DNA from: UKL13-2 sp036394575
GTDB lineage: Bacteria > Pseudomonadota > Gammaproteobacteria > Burkholderiales > Usitatibacteraceae
Direction: 5' to 3'
Assembly: GCA_036394575.1 (NCBI GenBank)
Contig: DASWEY010000020.1
Span: forward strand, 1 to 64,000
Length of the DNA stretch: 64,000 bases
The notes beneath the pieces were generated by a model, which saw only the letters and a list, made by a program, of their open reading frames with translations, was not told the origin of the DNA and did not search any database. Below are positions 34,943-44,185 of the stretch, in pieces. The first letter of the stretch is position 1. Every line of letters starts with the position of its first letter. Both the position numbers and the translations under genes were made by a program.

Positions 34943-36139
34943 TCAGGCCGCCGCTTGCTGCGGCAGGGCCAGGAATGCCTTGATGGCGGTGCTGACGCGC
35001 GCGACCAGTTCGCGCGCCTCGGCGGCGTCGATGATCAGCGGCGGCAGCAGCCGGATCACGCTGTCCTGCGTGACATTGATGAACACCCCGGCATCCAGCG
35101 CCAGGTTCACCACCTCGGCGCAGGGACGGTCGAGTTCGATACCCATCATCAGGCCCATGCCGCGAACCTCCTTCACGCCGGCAACATTGTTCAGCGCCTG
35201 GGTAAACTCATTCCTGAGCAATTCGCCCATCTTCGCGGCGTTGGCGAGAAGGCCTTCTTCTTCCATGATTTCCAGGGTGCGCAGGGCGGCCACCGACACC
35301 AGCGGACCGCCACCGAAGGTGGTGCCGTGGTTGCCGGGCTTGAACACGCTTGCCGCCGCGCCTTTCGCCAGGCAGGCGCCGATCGGCACCCCCGAACCCA
35401 GGCCCTTGGCCAGGGGCATCACGTCCGGAACGATGCCTGCCCACTGGTGCGCAAACCATTTGCCGGTGCGGCCGATGCCGGACTGCACCTCGTCGATCAT
35501 CATGAACCAGTTTTTTTCGGTGCACAGCCGGCGCAGGGCCTGCAGATAATCGATGCGCGCGGCGACAATCCCCCCCTCGCCCTGCAGCACTTCGGCCAGC
35601 ACCGCGACCACGTCCGGATTGTGCTGGGCGATATTGCGCACCGCCTCGATGTCGTTATAGGGCACGCGAATGAAGCCGGTAACCAGGGGCTCGAAACCGG
35701 CCTGCGCCTTGCGCGAACCGGTGGCGGCCAGGGTCGCCAGCGTACGCCCATGCCAGGCGTGCTCCATCACCACGATCTGCGGATTGCCGACGCCGCGCTG
35801 GTGTCCGTACAGGCGCGCCAGCTTGATCGCGCATTCATTGGCCTCGGCGCCGGAGTTGCCGAAAAACACATTGTCCATATCGGCCAGCGCGCACAGCTTG
35901 TCGGCCAGCGCGGCCTGCTCGGGGATATCGACCAGGTTCGAGGTATGAATCAGTTTGCCGGCCTGTTCCGCGAGCGCCCGCGTGAGCTTGGGGTGGGCAT
36001 GGCCCAGACCGGATACCGCGATGCCGGCCAGTCCGTCCAGGATACGGCGCCCGTCGGTGGTGTGCAGCCAGGCGCCTTCACCGTGGGAAAACGCGACCGA
36101 CAGCGGTTTGTAGGTGTTCATTTGATGAGGTGACAACAC
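34943..36139 (-). CDS. argD: Acetylornithine/succinyldiaminopimelate aminotransferase
   Basis: The 398-residue PLP enzyme transaminates N-acetylglutamate semialdehyde in arginine synthesis and also serves lysine synthesis. The PLP lysine lies in MPLAKGLGSGVPIGA; EANECAIKLARLYGHQ and MIDEVQSGIGRTGKWFAHQ are fold-type I hallmarks. I choose GTG 36139 because AAGGAG (36146-36151) lies exactly 6 bases upstream. The next ATG (36121, MNTYKPL) lacks a ribosome binding site, and a longer ATG at 36202 would add unrelated sequence. Promoter and 5' hairpin are visible upstream. Confidence 0.94.
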   Translation of the reverse strand: MLSPHQMNTYKPLSVAFSHGEGAWLHTTDGRRILDGLAGIAVSGLGHAHPKLTRALAEQAGKLIHTSNLVDIPEQAALADKLCALADMDNVFFGNSGAEANECAIKLARLYGHQRGVGNPQIVVMEHAWHGRTLATLAATGSRKAQAGFEPLVTGFIRVPYNDIEAVRNIAQHNPDVVAVLAEVLQGEGGIVAARIDYLQALRRLCTEKNWFMMIDEVQSGIGRTGKWFAHQWAGIVPDVMPLAKGLGSGVPIGACLAKGAAASVFKPGNHGTTFGGGPLVSVAALRTLEIMEEEGLLANAAKMGELLRNEFTQALNNVAGVKEVRGMGLMMGIELDRPCAEVVNLALDAGVFINVTQDSVIRLLPPLIIDAAEARELVARVSTAIKAFLALPQQAAA

Positions 36140-36210
36140 GGTCAGCTCCTTGAGCGGTTCTCTGGATTGCGGTGCAAGGCTTGCCGCAAGCGGGGACGCC
36201 ATAAAGACAA

Positions 36211-36232
36211 AGGCGGCTTACGCGAAGCCGCC
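36211..36232 (-). promoter_or_regulatory. 5' leader hairpin of argD transcript
   Basis: An 8-bp perfect stem (GGCGGCTT/AAGCCGCC) followed, in the minus-strand sense, by TTTGTCTTT resembles an intrinsic terminator. It would lie at the very start of the transcript made from the promoter at 36236-36265 and about 70 bases before the argD start. It may be an attenuator or a 5' stabilising stem; no leader peptide rich in Arg is seen. Confidence 0.5.
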
Positions 36233-36235
36233 GGA

Positions 36236-36265
36236 AATATATTGCGCCTGAAACATCGCTGCCAA
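36236..36265 (-). promoter_or_regulatory. Sigma-70-type promoter for argD-argF
   Basis: On the minus strand, TTGGCA (36260-36265) and TATATT (36236-36241) are separated by 18 bases. The expected start of transcription falls within or next to the leader hairpin. No clear ArgR box was identified. Confidence 0.6.
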
Positions 36266-36450
36266 TACTAGGGTAATCCATCTCCTAGTGCAATACGAGG
36301 CCACGGGCGCCGTGATGGTACGGGTCCTGCTTGGCAGAAGGCGATCGGCCCTGTCCCGCGAACAAAGGTTTGCGCTTATGGCGGCGCCAACAACCGGAAA
36401 AGGCTGTGAAACATGCGTTTATTTGGTGACGTCGCCAGTCTTGTACAAGA

Positions 36451-36456
36451 TATAAT
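36451..36456 (+). promoter_or_regulatory. Possible -10 box upstream of DUF3579 gene
   Basis: A consensus TATAAT lies about 100 bases before the ATG. The -35 region is weak (TGACGT at 18-base spacing). An 8-base palindrome TTGTACAA (36441-36448) overlaps the spacer and could be an operator. The rest of 36140-36561 shows nothing else gene-like. Confidence 0.4.
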
Positions 36457-36561
36457 TGCTCATGCTCTGCCGGTCCGGCACAGCGTCCCATCGTTCATGA
36501 CACCTTCATCGCCGTGCCCTTCGACGCCACCCTCCGTAATTCTCCCGTTCGCAACGACCGC

Positions 36562-36936
36562 ATGAACTCGCCCGCCCCCACCCCGGCCACCGGCCATGGC
36601 GCCGGAAATGCGCACCGGATTGTGATCCAGGGCGTTACCAAAAAGGGGCGCGCCTTCCGTCCCAGCGACTGGGCCGAGCGCCTCTGCGGCATCATGTGCA
36701 CCTTTGGCGGCGACCAGCAGATGCGCTATTCCCCCTATGTTCGCCCGGTGATGATGGATGGCGTGCGTTGCGTGGTGGTAGAGCCCTCGCTTAGCGAGGT
36801 CGAGCCGCGCGCCTATCGGTTCCTGCTCGACTTCGCCGGCGACAATGAGCTGGTGGTGATCGATCCCACACAGGCGGTCGGCGACGACTTCTGCCCGGTG
36901 CCGGGCAACGCACTGGAAAAGCTCGCGGCATCCTGA
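36562..36936 (+). CDS. DUF3579 protein
   Basis: This protein of 124 residues from ATG 36562 carries RIVIQGVTKKGRAFRPSDWAERLCGIMCTF, the hallmark of DUF3579, a betaproteobacterial family of unknown function. It is usually found, as here, beside rpsT and arginine genes. A GTG at 36514 would add 16 residues; neither start has a strong ribosome binding site. No membrane or catalytic motif is visible. Confidence 0.85.
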   Translation: MNSPAPTPATGHGAGNAHRIVIQGVTKKGRAFRPSDWAERLCGIMCTFGGDQQMRYSPYVRPVMMDGVRCVVVEPSLSEVEPRAYRFLLDFAGDNELVVIDPTQAVGDDFCPVPGNALEKLAAS

Positions 36937-36985
36937 ATCCGGCTGCCGCTGTTGGCCTGCGCGTTCCGGCGGAAATTGGAAATGG

Positions 36986-37029
36986 AAAACCCAAAAGAAA
37001 ACGCCGCGTGGAAGACTCCACACGGCGTT
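36986..37029 (-). terminator. Intrinsic terminator after rpsT
   Basis: AACGCCGCGTGGA and TCCACACGGCGTT form a 13-bp stem with one mismatch and a 4-base loop (37000-37029). For minus-strand transcripts a T-rich run (TTCTTTTGGGTTTTCC) follows. It lies 49 bases after the rpsT stop and faces the convergent DUF3579 gene. Confidence 0.85.
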
Positions 37030-37077
37030 GCGACTTGCTGACAGCGCTTGATTCTTGGTACGACGCTGAAATACGAC

Positions 37078-37356
37078 TTACGCTGCTGCCTGGCTACCGA
37101 TTGCCTTGATGGCGGCAGAAAGACGGCTCTTGTGACGAGCAGCCTTGTTCTTGTGAATGATGTTCTTGTCCGCGATCGAATCGATCGTCGACACGGAAGA
37201 CTTGAATACCGCTTCGGCGGCCGCCTTGTCGCCGGCGGCAACGGCTGCAGTCACCTTCTTGATGGCGGTGCGCAGTTCCGAACGCTGGGCCATATTGTGC
37301 GAGCGGGCTTTGACTGCCTGACGGGCACGCTTAGCAGCTTGTTTGGTATTTGCCAT
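37078..37356 (-). CDS. rpsT: 30S ribosomal protein S20
   Basis: This 92-residue basic protein binds 16S rRNA in the 30S body. The start MANTKQAAKRARQAVKARSHNMAQRS and the middle TIDSIADKNIIHKNKAARHKSRL identify S20. A strong promoter at 37411-37438 and a terminator at 36986-37029 make it monocistronic. It diverges from murJ. Confidence 0.98.
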   Translation of the reverse strand: MANTKQAAKRARQAVKARSHNMAQRSELRTAIKKVTAAVAAGDKAAAEAVFKSSVSTIDSIADKNIIHKNKAARHKSRLSAAIKAIGSQAAA

Positions 37357-37410
37357 GTTATTTAATCCGTTATTCCAGAATCTGGTCGTAAATTTTGCGG
37401 GAAGCCTTGT

Positions 37411-37438
37411 ATTATAGCGCCTCCGATTAAAAAAGCAA
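37411..37438 (-). promoter_or_regulatory. rpsT promoter
   Basis: On the minus strand the -10 box is a perfect TATAAT (37411-37416) and the -35 box TTGCTT (37433-37438), with a 16-base spacer. The start is about 50 bases before the rpsT ATG, as expected for a short ribosomal-protein leader. Confidence 0.7.
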
Positions 37439-37552
37439 ACTGTTTGTTTTGATTGGGTTTTCCGGGTCGCCAGGGTTCCTGGGACACCCGGCAAACGATA
37501 CCGGCGCCCGTCGAGGCGCCTTTCCGTACCGGCCAAAGCAACGCGATCCCCC

Positions 37553-39097
37553 ATGAATCTGCTCAGGGCAGCACTTTCCGTCTCGGCGATGACTTTCCTG
37601 TCGCGCATCACCGGCCTCGCCAGGGAAATTATCGGCTTCAATCTGTTCGGCGCCGGCGCTGCCATGGATGCTTTCCAGGTGGCCTGGCGCATTCCCAATC
37701 TGCTGCGCCGCCTGTTTGCCGAGGGCGCCTTCAGCCAGGCGTTCGTGCCGGTCTTCGCCGAATACAAGACCACCCGGGGGCCGGCTGAGACCAAGGCGCT
37801 GGCCGACCGCGTCGCCAGCCTGCTGGCCCTGGTCCTGTTTTTTGTCACCATGATCGGGGTGTTGGCCGCGCCGCTGCTGGTCTATCTCACCGCCTCCGGC
37901 TTCACTGCCGATCCCGATAAATTCGCATTGACGGTGCAACTGGTCCGCATCACCTTTCCCTATATTTTCTTCATTTCGCTGGTGTCGCTGGCGGCGGGCA
38001 TGCTGAACAGCTTCGGCGCCTTCAAGACCCCGGCGTTTTCCCCGGTGCTGCTCAATCTGTCGGTGATCGCGGCCGCGCTGTTGCTGGCCCCACACTTGGA
38101 CCAGCCGGTGATGGCGCTGGCCTGGGGCACCTTGCTGGGCGGCGTTGTGCAACTGCTGTTCCAGGTGCCTGCACTGCGGCGTATCGGCATGCTGCCGCGA
38201 GTTTCCTTAAGCGCCTGGCGGCTCCGGCAGGACAGCGGCGTGCGCCGCATCCTCGGGCTGATGGCGCCGGCCGTCCTGGGCGTTTCGGTGGCGCAGATCT
38301 CGCTGCTGCTGAACACGCAAATCGCCTCGTTCCTGCCGACCGGCTCGGTGTCCTGGCTGACAGCGGCTGACCGATTGATGGAGTTCCCCTCGGCGATGCT
38401 GGGCGTGGCGCTGGGAACCGTGCTGCTGCCATCCCTGGTCAAGCAGCAGGCGCGGGAAAACGCCGCCGAATATTCGCGCCTGCTGGATTGGGGCCTGCGC
38501 GTGACCTTGATGCTGACCCTGCCGGCGGCGGTGGCCCTGGCCCTGCTGGCGGCGCCGCTGATTTCAACCATTTTGCAGCACGGGCAATTCGGCGCCCGGG
38601 ATGTGATGATGTCGCGTGCGGCCCTGATCGCCTATTCGCTGGGACTCACCGGCATCATCCTGGTGAAAATCCTGGCGCCCGGCTATTACGCCCGCCAGAA
38701 CATCAAAACTCCGGTCAAAATCGCCATTTTCACCCTGGTGGTGACGCAGGTTTTCAATCTGCTGTTCGTGCCGCTTTTCCAGCATGCCGGACTGGCGCTG
38801 TCGATCGGGCTGGGCGCCTGCGTCAATGCCGGGCTCCTTTATGCTTTTATGCGCCGCCAGCAGATTTTTATGCCGCAACCGGAATGGCTGGTATTCCTGC
38901 TGAAGCTGTTCGTCGCGTTATACCTGATGGCGGTTACCTTGTACCTGCTGGCGGGCGACAATGCGAGCTGGCTGACGATGCCGAACGGTGTGCGTTGCCT
39001 GCGCCTGGCATGGCTGATTGTTGCCGGCGCATTCGTTTATTTCGCGAGTTTGTGGATCATGGGTTTCCGCGTGCGCGATTTTGCCAAGCGGGCATGA
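37553..39097 (+). CDS. murJ: Lipid II flippase MurJ (MviN)
   Basis: This 514-residue, about 14-helix inner-membrane protein moves lipid II to the periplasmic side for peptidoglycan synthesis. MurJ hallmarks are SAMTFLSRITGLAREIIGFNLFG at the start, FQVAWRIPNLLRRLFAEGAFSQAFVPVF, and GFYARQN-like GYYARQNIKTPVKIAI. The stop overlaps the ribF ATG (ATGA), so translation is probably coupled. Confidence 0.95.
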   Translation: MNLLRAALSVSAMTFLSRITGLAREIIGFNLFGAGAAMDAFQVAWRIPNLLRRLFAEGAFSQAFVPVFAEYKTTRGPAETKALADRVASLLALVLFFVTMIGVLAAPLLVYLTASGFTADPDKFALTVQLVRITFPYIFFISLVSLAAGMLNSFGAFKTPAFSPVLLNLSVIAAALLLAPHLDQPVMALAWGTLLGGVVQLLFQVPALRRIGMLPRVSLSAWRLRQDSGVRRILGLMAPAVLGVSVAQISLLLNTQIASFLPTGSVSWLTAADRLMEFPSAMLGVALGTVLLPSLVKQQARENAAEYSRLLDWGLRVTLMLTLPAAVALALLAAPLISTILQHGQFGARDVMMSRAALIAYSLGLTGIILVKILAPGYYARQNIKTPVKIAIFTLVVTQVFNLLFVPLFQHAGLALSIGLGACVNAGLLYAFMRRQQIFMPQPEWLVFLLKLFVALYLMAVTLYLLAGDNASWLTMPNGVRCLRLAWLIVAGAFVYFASLWIMGFRVRDFAKRA

Positions 39098-40116
39098 CCA
39101 TGGGCGGCGACCGATCGTTTTCATTGCGGCTGTACCGCAGCCTTGATCCCCTTGGACAAGACCAGGGACTGGCGCTGGCGATCGGCAATTTCGATGGCGT
39201 GCATCGCGGCCATCAGGCGATCCTGCAAGCCACGGTGGAGGCATCGCGGCGTGGCGGGCTGACGGCCGCTGCGCTGTCTTTTCATCCGCTGCCGCGCGAG
39301 TATTTCGCCAAGGTGCGTGGCGACGAATCGCTGGCGCCGCCGCGACTGATGAGCAGCACCGAAAAACTGGCGGCGTTTCATCGCGCCGGCATCCACCACG
39401 CCTTTCTGCCGGCCTTCAATGCCGGCTTTGCGGCGCAATCTCCCGCCGATTTCATCGCCCGGCTGGTGGAAATGAAAGTGCGCTGGCTGATGGTCGGCGA
39501 GGATTTCCGCTTTGGCGCCAGGCGTGCCGGCGATACCGCCGCCCTGCGGGCTGCCGGACTGCAACACGGTTTTGCGGTCGAGACCATGGCCGATATCGTC
39601 GATGTAGCGGATGGCGTCGCGGTGCGCGTGTCCTCGACCGCGGTGCGGGAGGCGCTGGCGGCCGGTCGGCTTGCCGAGGCCGCGCGCATGCTGGGCCGCC
39701 GCTATGCGATCACCGGCCGCGTCACGCACGGCAAGAAACTGGGGCGCACCCTGGGCTTTCCGACCGCCAATGTAAGCCTTGGCGGGCGAAAACCCGCACT
39801 GGCGGGGGTGTTTGCGGTAAAATTGCGGCTTGTAACTCGCGGGCTCGAGGGAGTGGCGAGCAGGGTCGGCGACACGCTGTCGGGTGTGGCAAACCTTGGC
39901 ACCAATCCGGCTGTCAGGAACCAAACTGCATACGACGGCCGTCACCATTTGGAAGTCTTCCTCTTCGATTATTCAGGCGATCTCTACGGCAGGCGCGTGG
40001 AAGTCGAGTTTTTCGAAAAAGTCCGCGACGAACAGAATTTTGCGAGCCTCGATGCGCTGGTCGTGCAAATGCACGATGACTGCAGTGAGGCCAAACGTAT
40101 TTTGCGCGGCACTTGA
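39094..40116 (+). CDS. ribF: Bifunctional riboflavin kinase / FAD synthetase
   Basis: The 340-residue enzyme makes FMN and FAD from riboflavin. The N-terminal nucleotidyltransferase half has LAIGNFDGVHRGHQAIL and GEDFRFGARRAGD. The C-terminal kinase half has GKKLGRTLGFPTANV and HHLEVFLFDYSGDLYGRRVEVEF. ATG 39094 overlaps the murJ stop; a second ATG at 39100 is also possible. ileS follows after 12 bases, as in many proteobacteria (ribF-ileS-lspA). Confidence 0.96.
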   Translation: MTMGGDRSFSLRLYRSLDPLGQDQGLALAIGNFDGVHRGHQAILQATVEASRRGGLTAAALSFHPLPREYFAKVRGDESLAPPRLMSSTEKLAAFHRAGIHHAFLPAFNAGFAAQSPADFIARLVEMKVRWLMVGEDFRFGARRAGDTAALRAAGLQHGFAVETMADIVDVADGVAVRVSSTAVREALAAGRLAEAARMLGRRYAITGRVTHGKKLGRTLGFPTANVSLGGRKPALAGVFAVKLRLVTRGLEGVASRVGDTLSGVANLGTNPAVRNQTAYDGRHHLEVFLFDYSGDLYGRRVEVEFFEKVRDEQNFASLDALVVQMHDDCSEAKRILRGT

Positions 40117-40128
40117 GGAACGGACCCG

Positions 40129-42996
40129 ATGGACAGCAAAACGGATTACAAATCCACCCTGAATCTCCCCGATACGCCATTCCCGATGCGCGGCGATCTC
40201 GCCAAGCGCGAACCGGGCTGGGTCGGGCAGTGGCAGCGGCAAAAGCTCTACGAAAAGATCCGCGCGGCTTCTGCGGGCAGGCCCAAGTTCATCCTGCACG
40301 ATGGCCCGCCGTATGCCAATGCGGCGATTCATATCGGCCACGCGGTCAACAAGATTCTCAAGGATGTGGTGGTCAAATCGCGTCAGCTGGCGGGATTCGA
40401 TGCCGTCTATGTGCCGGGCTGGGATTGTCACGGCATGCCGATCGAAATCTTTGTCGAAAAGCAGCATGGCAAGAACCTGCCGGTGGAGAAAGTGCAGAGC
40501 TATGCACGCGCGCATGCCGAGTCGCAGATCGAATTGCAGAAGGCGGATTTCATGCGTCTCGGCGTGCTCGGCGACTGGGACCATCCCTACAAGACCATGA
40601 ACTTCGCCACCGAGGCGGCCGAAATCCGTACTCTCGGCAAACTGTTCGAACGCGGTTATGTCTATCGCGGCTTGAAGCCGGTCAACTGGTGCTTCGATTG
40701 CCAGTCGGCGCTGGCCGAAGCGGAAGTGGAATACGAGGATAAAAACTCGACCGCCATCGACGTTGGCTTTCCATTGGCCGAAGGCGACCGCGGCAAACTG
40801 GCCGGCGCATTCGGGTTAAGCGCGTTGCCGGAGGGGCCGGTTTATGCGGCCATCTGGACCACCACGCCCTGGACCATCCCGGCAAATCAGGCGCTGAATT
40901 TTCACCCCGATTTTCAGTACGCCTTGGTCTCTTCGGAGCGCGGTTCGCTCATCGTCGCCAATGAAATTCTCATGCAGGGGGCTACGGAAATCAATTCCCT
41001 CGCTTCGCCGCTGCTAACCAGATACGGAATTACGCAGGCGAGGGTTATCGGGCTGGCAACGGGTAAGGCGCTTGAAAGAATTCGGTTCAGGCACCCCTTC
41101 TATGATCGCGAATCGCCGGCATACCTCGCCGACTACGTCACCCTCGACACCGGCACCGGCATCGTCCACTCCTCGCCGGCTTATGGCGAAGACGACTTCA
41201 AGACCTGCAAGCGTTACGGCATGAAGAACGAGGAGATTCTCAATCCAGTGATGGGCAATGGCCAGTATGTCTCCAGCCTGCCGCTGTTTGGCGGGCTCAA
41301 TATCTGGAAGGCGCAGCCGGAGATCGTCAAGGCCATCGAGGCGGCCGGCGCGCTGTTTCACGCCAACAACGTCAGGCATTCCTATCCGCATTGCTGGCGC
41401 CATAAAACGCCGACGGTGTTCCGCGCCACCGCGCAATGGTTCATCGGCATGGACCTGCGTGCCAAAGGCGAAGCGCAGACCCTGCGCGAACTGGCGCTGG
41501 CGGCAATCGATGCGACGCATTTCTATCCGGAGTGGGGCAAGGCGCGCCTGCACGGCATGATCGCGCACCGGCCGGACTGGTGCATTTCGCGGCAGCGCAA
41601 CTGGGGCACGCCGATCCCGTTTTTCCTGCACAAGGAAACTGGTGAATTGCATCCGCGTACCCTGGAATTGCTCGGACAGGTGGCGGCGCGCGTGGAAAAG
41701 GAAGGCATCGAGGCCTGGCAGCGCATCACTGTCGAAGAACTGCTCGGTGACGACGCCAGATACTACGACAAGATCGGCGACACCCTCGATGTGTGGCTGG
41801 ATTCGGGCTCGACTTTCAACACCGTGATGGCGACCACGCCTTCGCTGATGCACAACGATGCGGACGGCAGACCGTCGCAGGCGGATTTGTATCTCGAAGG
41901 CTCGGACCAGCATCGCGGCTGGTTTCATTCCTCCCTGCTGGTGAGCTGCGCGCTCAATGACCGCGCGCCCTACAAGAGCCTGCTGACGCACGGCTTCGCG
42001 GTCGACGGCCAGGGCAAGAAAATGTCGAAATCACTGGGCAATGTAGTGTTGCCGCAGAAGGTGTCGGATACCCTCGGCGCGGAAATCCTGCGCCTCTGGG
42101 TCGGCACCACGGATTACTCGGGCGAGCTGTCGATCTCGGATGAGATCCTGAAGCGTGTGGTGGAAAGCTATCGACGCATTCGCAACACCTTGCGTTTCCT
42201 GCTCGCCAATACCGCCGATTTCGATGCGACCAAGGATGCGCTGCCGATTACAGAGCTGCTGGAGATCGACCGTTACGCCCTGGTGCTCGGTCACGAGCTG
42301 CAGCAGCGCGTTCTCGGCCATTATGATCGCTATGAATTCCAGCCGGCGATGCAAGTGATCCAGAATTTCTGTTCGGAGGACCTGGGTGGTTTCTATCTCG
42401 ATATTTTGAAAGACCGCCTCTACACCACCGGCGCCGGTTCGAAATCGCGTCGCGCCGCACAGACGGCACTGCACCATATCCTGCAAATGCTGACGCGCCT
42501 GATCGCGCCGGTGCTGTCCTTTACCGCCGAGGAAATCTGGGCGGTGCTGCATCCGGGCAGCGAGGACAGCGTGTTCCTGCGCGCCTACTACAACATGCCG
42601 AATATCGCCGGCGCCGAAGCCTTGAAGGCGCGCTGGACGGGGCTGCGCGAAGTTCGCGCCGCGGTATCCAAACAGCTCGAAGAGGCGCGCACTGCCGGCA
42701 AGATCGGCTCCTCGTTGCAGGCGGAGGTGGTGCTGACGACTTCGGGCGCCGAGCTGCCCTTGCTGCGCTCTTTCGAGGATGATTTGCGTTTCGTTTTCAT
42801 CACCTCGCAGGCCAGGGTGGCTGAATCGACGGTAGTCGATGGCGTCGACGTGAAGGTTGAGGCCAGCCCGCACCCCAAATGTGAACGTTGCTGGCATTAC
42901 CGCGGCGACGTTGGATCGAGCGCGGCGCACCCGACCATTTGCGGGCGCTGCGTCAGCAATCTGTTCGGCGACGGCGAGAAGCGATTCCATGCCTAG
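40129..42996 (+). CDS. ileS: Isoleucyl-tRNA synthetase
   Basis: The 955-residue class I synthetase charges tRNA-Ile. The HIGH motif lies in YANAAIHIGHAVNKILKD, the KMSKS motif in GQGKKMSKSLGNVV, and the C-terminal zinc site in CERCWHYRGDVGSSAAHPTICGRC. The editing domain (CP1) lies between. GAGGA lies about 10 bases before the ATG. The 3' end overlaps lspA by 8 bases. Confidence 0.98.
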   Translation: MDSKTDYKSTLNLPDTPFPMRGDLAKREPGWVGQWQRQKLYEKIRAASAGRPKFILHDGPPYANAAIHIGHAVNKILKDVVVKSRQLAGFDAVYVPGWDCHGMPIEIFVEKQHGKNLPVEKVQSYARAHAESQIELQKADFMRLGVLGDWDHPYKTMNFATEAAEIRTLGKLFERGYVYRGLKPVNWCFDCQSALAEAEVEYEDKNSTAIDVGFPLAEGDRGKLAGAFGLSALPEGPVYAAIWTTTPWTIPANQALNFHPDFQYALVSSERGSLIVANEILMQGATEINSLASPLLTRYGITQARVIGLATGKALERIRFRHPFYDRESPAYLADYVTLDTGTGIVHSSPAYGEDDFKTCKRYGMKNEEILNPVMGNGQYVSSLPLFGGLNIWKAQPEIVKAIEAAGALFHANNVRHSYPHCWRHKTPTVFRATAQWFIGMDLRAKGEAQTLRELALAAIDATHFYPEWGKARLHGMIAHRPDWCISRQRNWGTPIPFFLHKETGELHPRTLELLGQVAARVEKEGIEAWQRITVEELLGDDARYYDKIGDTLDVWLDSGSTFNTVMATTPSLMHNDADGRPSQADLYLEGSDQHRGWFHSSLLVSCALNDRAPYKSLLTHGFAVDGQGKKMSKSLGNVVLPQKVSDTLGAEILRLWVGTTDYSGELSISDEILKRVVESYRRIRNTLRFLLANTADFDATKDALPITELLEIDRYALVLGHELQQRVLGHYDRYEFQPAMQVIQNFCSEDLGGFYLDILKDRLYTTGAGSKSRRAAQTALHHILQMLTRLIAPVLSFTAEEIWAVLHPGSEDSVFLRAYYNMPNIAGAEALKARWTGLREVRAAVSKQLEEARTAGKIGSSLQAEVVLTTSGAELPLLRSFEDDLRFVFITSQARVAESTVVDGVDVKVEASPHPKCERCWHYRGDVGSSAAHPTICGRCVSNLFGDGEKRFHA

Positions 42997-43498
42997 CCAA
43001 CGCTCCCGATTCGGCTGGCTGCGCTGGCTGGCGCTGAGCATGCTGGTGATTGTGCTCGACCAGATCAGCAAGAACCTGATCGTTGCCAATTTCCAGTATG
43101 GTGAGTCGAAATATCTGTTGCCGTTTTTCAATCTGGTGCTGGCCTATAACAAGGGCGCGGCGTTCAGTTTCCTGGCCAATGCCTCGGGCTGGCAGCGCGA
43201 ATTTTTCATCGCGGTTACCGTGGTGATTACGGCGGTGCTGCTATGGATGATGAAGCATAACCAGCGCAATGTCCTGCTGTGCGCGGCGCTGGCGCTGGTG
43301 ATCGGTGGCGCCTTCGGCAATCTCCATGACCGCGTCATGTATGGCCACGTGATCGATTTCATCCAGTGGCATGTCGCGGGGGTTTACTGGCCGGCGTTCA
43401 ATATTGCCGACTCGGCCATCTGTCTCGGCGCGGGCCTGCTGATCTGGGATTCGTTCCGCAAGCCGAAAGCCGATCCCGCCAAGAAGGAAGCGGCATGA
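42989..43498 (+). CDS. lspA: Lipoprotein signal peptidase (SPase II)
   Basis: The 169-residue, four-helix membrane aspartic protease removes signal peptides from prolipoproteins. The catalytic Asp pair is D123 (YGHVIDFIQWH) and D141 (FNIADSAICLG); NKGAAFSFLAN and GNLHDRV are conserved. ATG 42989 is inside the ileS end, in a different frame. The stop overlaps the next gene by ATGA. Confidence 0.97.
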   Translation: MPSQRSRFGWLRWLALSMLVIVLDQISKNLIVANFQYGESKYLLPFFNLVLAYNKGAAFSFLANASGWQREFFIAVTVVITAVLLWMMKHNQRNVLLCAALALVIGGAFGNLHDRVMYGHVIDFIQWHVAGVYWPAFNIADSAICLGAGLLIWDSFRKPKADPAKKEAA

Positions 43499-44166
43499 GC
43501 AACTGGGCCAAGATCATTGGCGGCAAGATCGCGTTGGCCAAACGCAATCTCGAGCAGGGCATGAAACCGGGAAAGGTTTCGGCAGACGCGCGCATTCCGG
43601 CGGGGCAGAAGCGGGTCACGGATTTTCCAGTGCTCGATATGGGCGTGCGCCCTTCGGTTGATCGCGCCACCTGGAAACTCAAACTCTTCGGGCTGGTGAA
43701 GAATGAAACCACGCTCGACTGGCAAGCTTTCATGGCGCTGCCGCAGACCAAGGTCAATGCCGATATGCACTGCGTCACACGCTGGTCACAGCTCGATATG
43801 GACTGGGAAGGCGTGTTGGCGCGCGAATTGGCGATGCTGGCCCAGCCGACCGATGCGGCGCAGTTCGTCACCCTGCACGGCTTCGACGGCTACACCACCA
43901 ATTTGCCGCTGGAAGCCCTGCTCGATGACGATGTGCTGATCGCGCACCGCGTATTCGGCGAGCCGCTGTCGATGGAGCACGGTTGGCCCGCGCGCATGGT
44001 GGTGCCCAAACGTTATGCCTGGAAGGGTGCAAAATGGATTTCCGGTATCGAGTTTCATGCGAAAGATCGCCCCGGTTTCTGGGAAGTGCGCGGCTATCAC
44101 AACGATGCCGACCCCTGGAAAGAGGAGCGCTTCGGCTATCCGGAAGACGGCGCCGAGCCCGAATAG
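43495..44166 (+). CDS. Sulfite-oxidase-like molybdopterin enzyme
   Basis: The 223-residue protein has only the Moco-binding core of the sulfite oxidase family, with the probable Mo-ligand Cys93 in ADMHCVTRWSQLDMDW. LEALLDDDVLIAHRVFGEPLSMEHGWPARMVVPKRYAWKGAKWISGIEF is the usual family stretch, cut here by no gaps. No Tat signal peptide or heme domain is seen, so it is cytoplasmic or has an unusual route. The substrate is unknown. It overlaps lspA (ATGA) and is followed after 20 bases by repeat copy E. Confidence 0.88.
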   Translation: MSNWAKIIGGKIALAKRNLEQGMKPGKVSADARIPAGQKRVTDFPVLDMGVRPSVDRATWKLKLFGLVKNETTLDWQAFMALPQTKVNADMHCVTRWSQLDMDWEGVLARELAMLAQPTDAAQFVTLHGFDGYTTNLPLEALLDDDVLIAHRVFGEPLSMEHGWPARMVVPKRYAWKGAKWISGIEFHAKDRPGFWEVRGYHNDADPWKEERFGYPEDGAEPE

Positions 44167-44185
44167 TTGTAGATAGTAGAATAAT

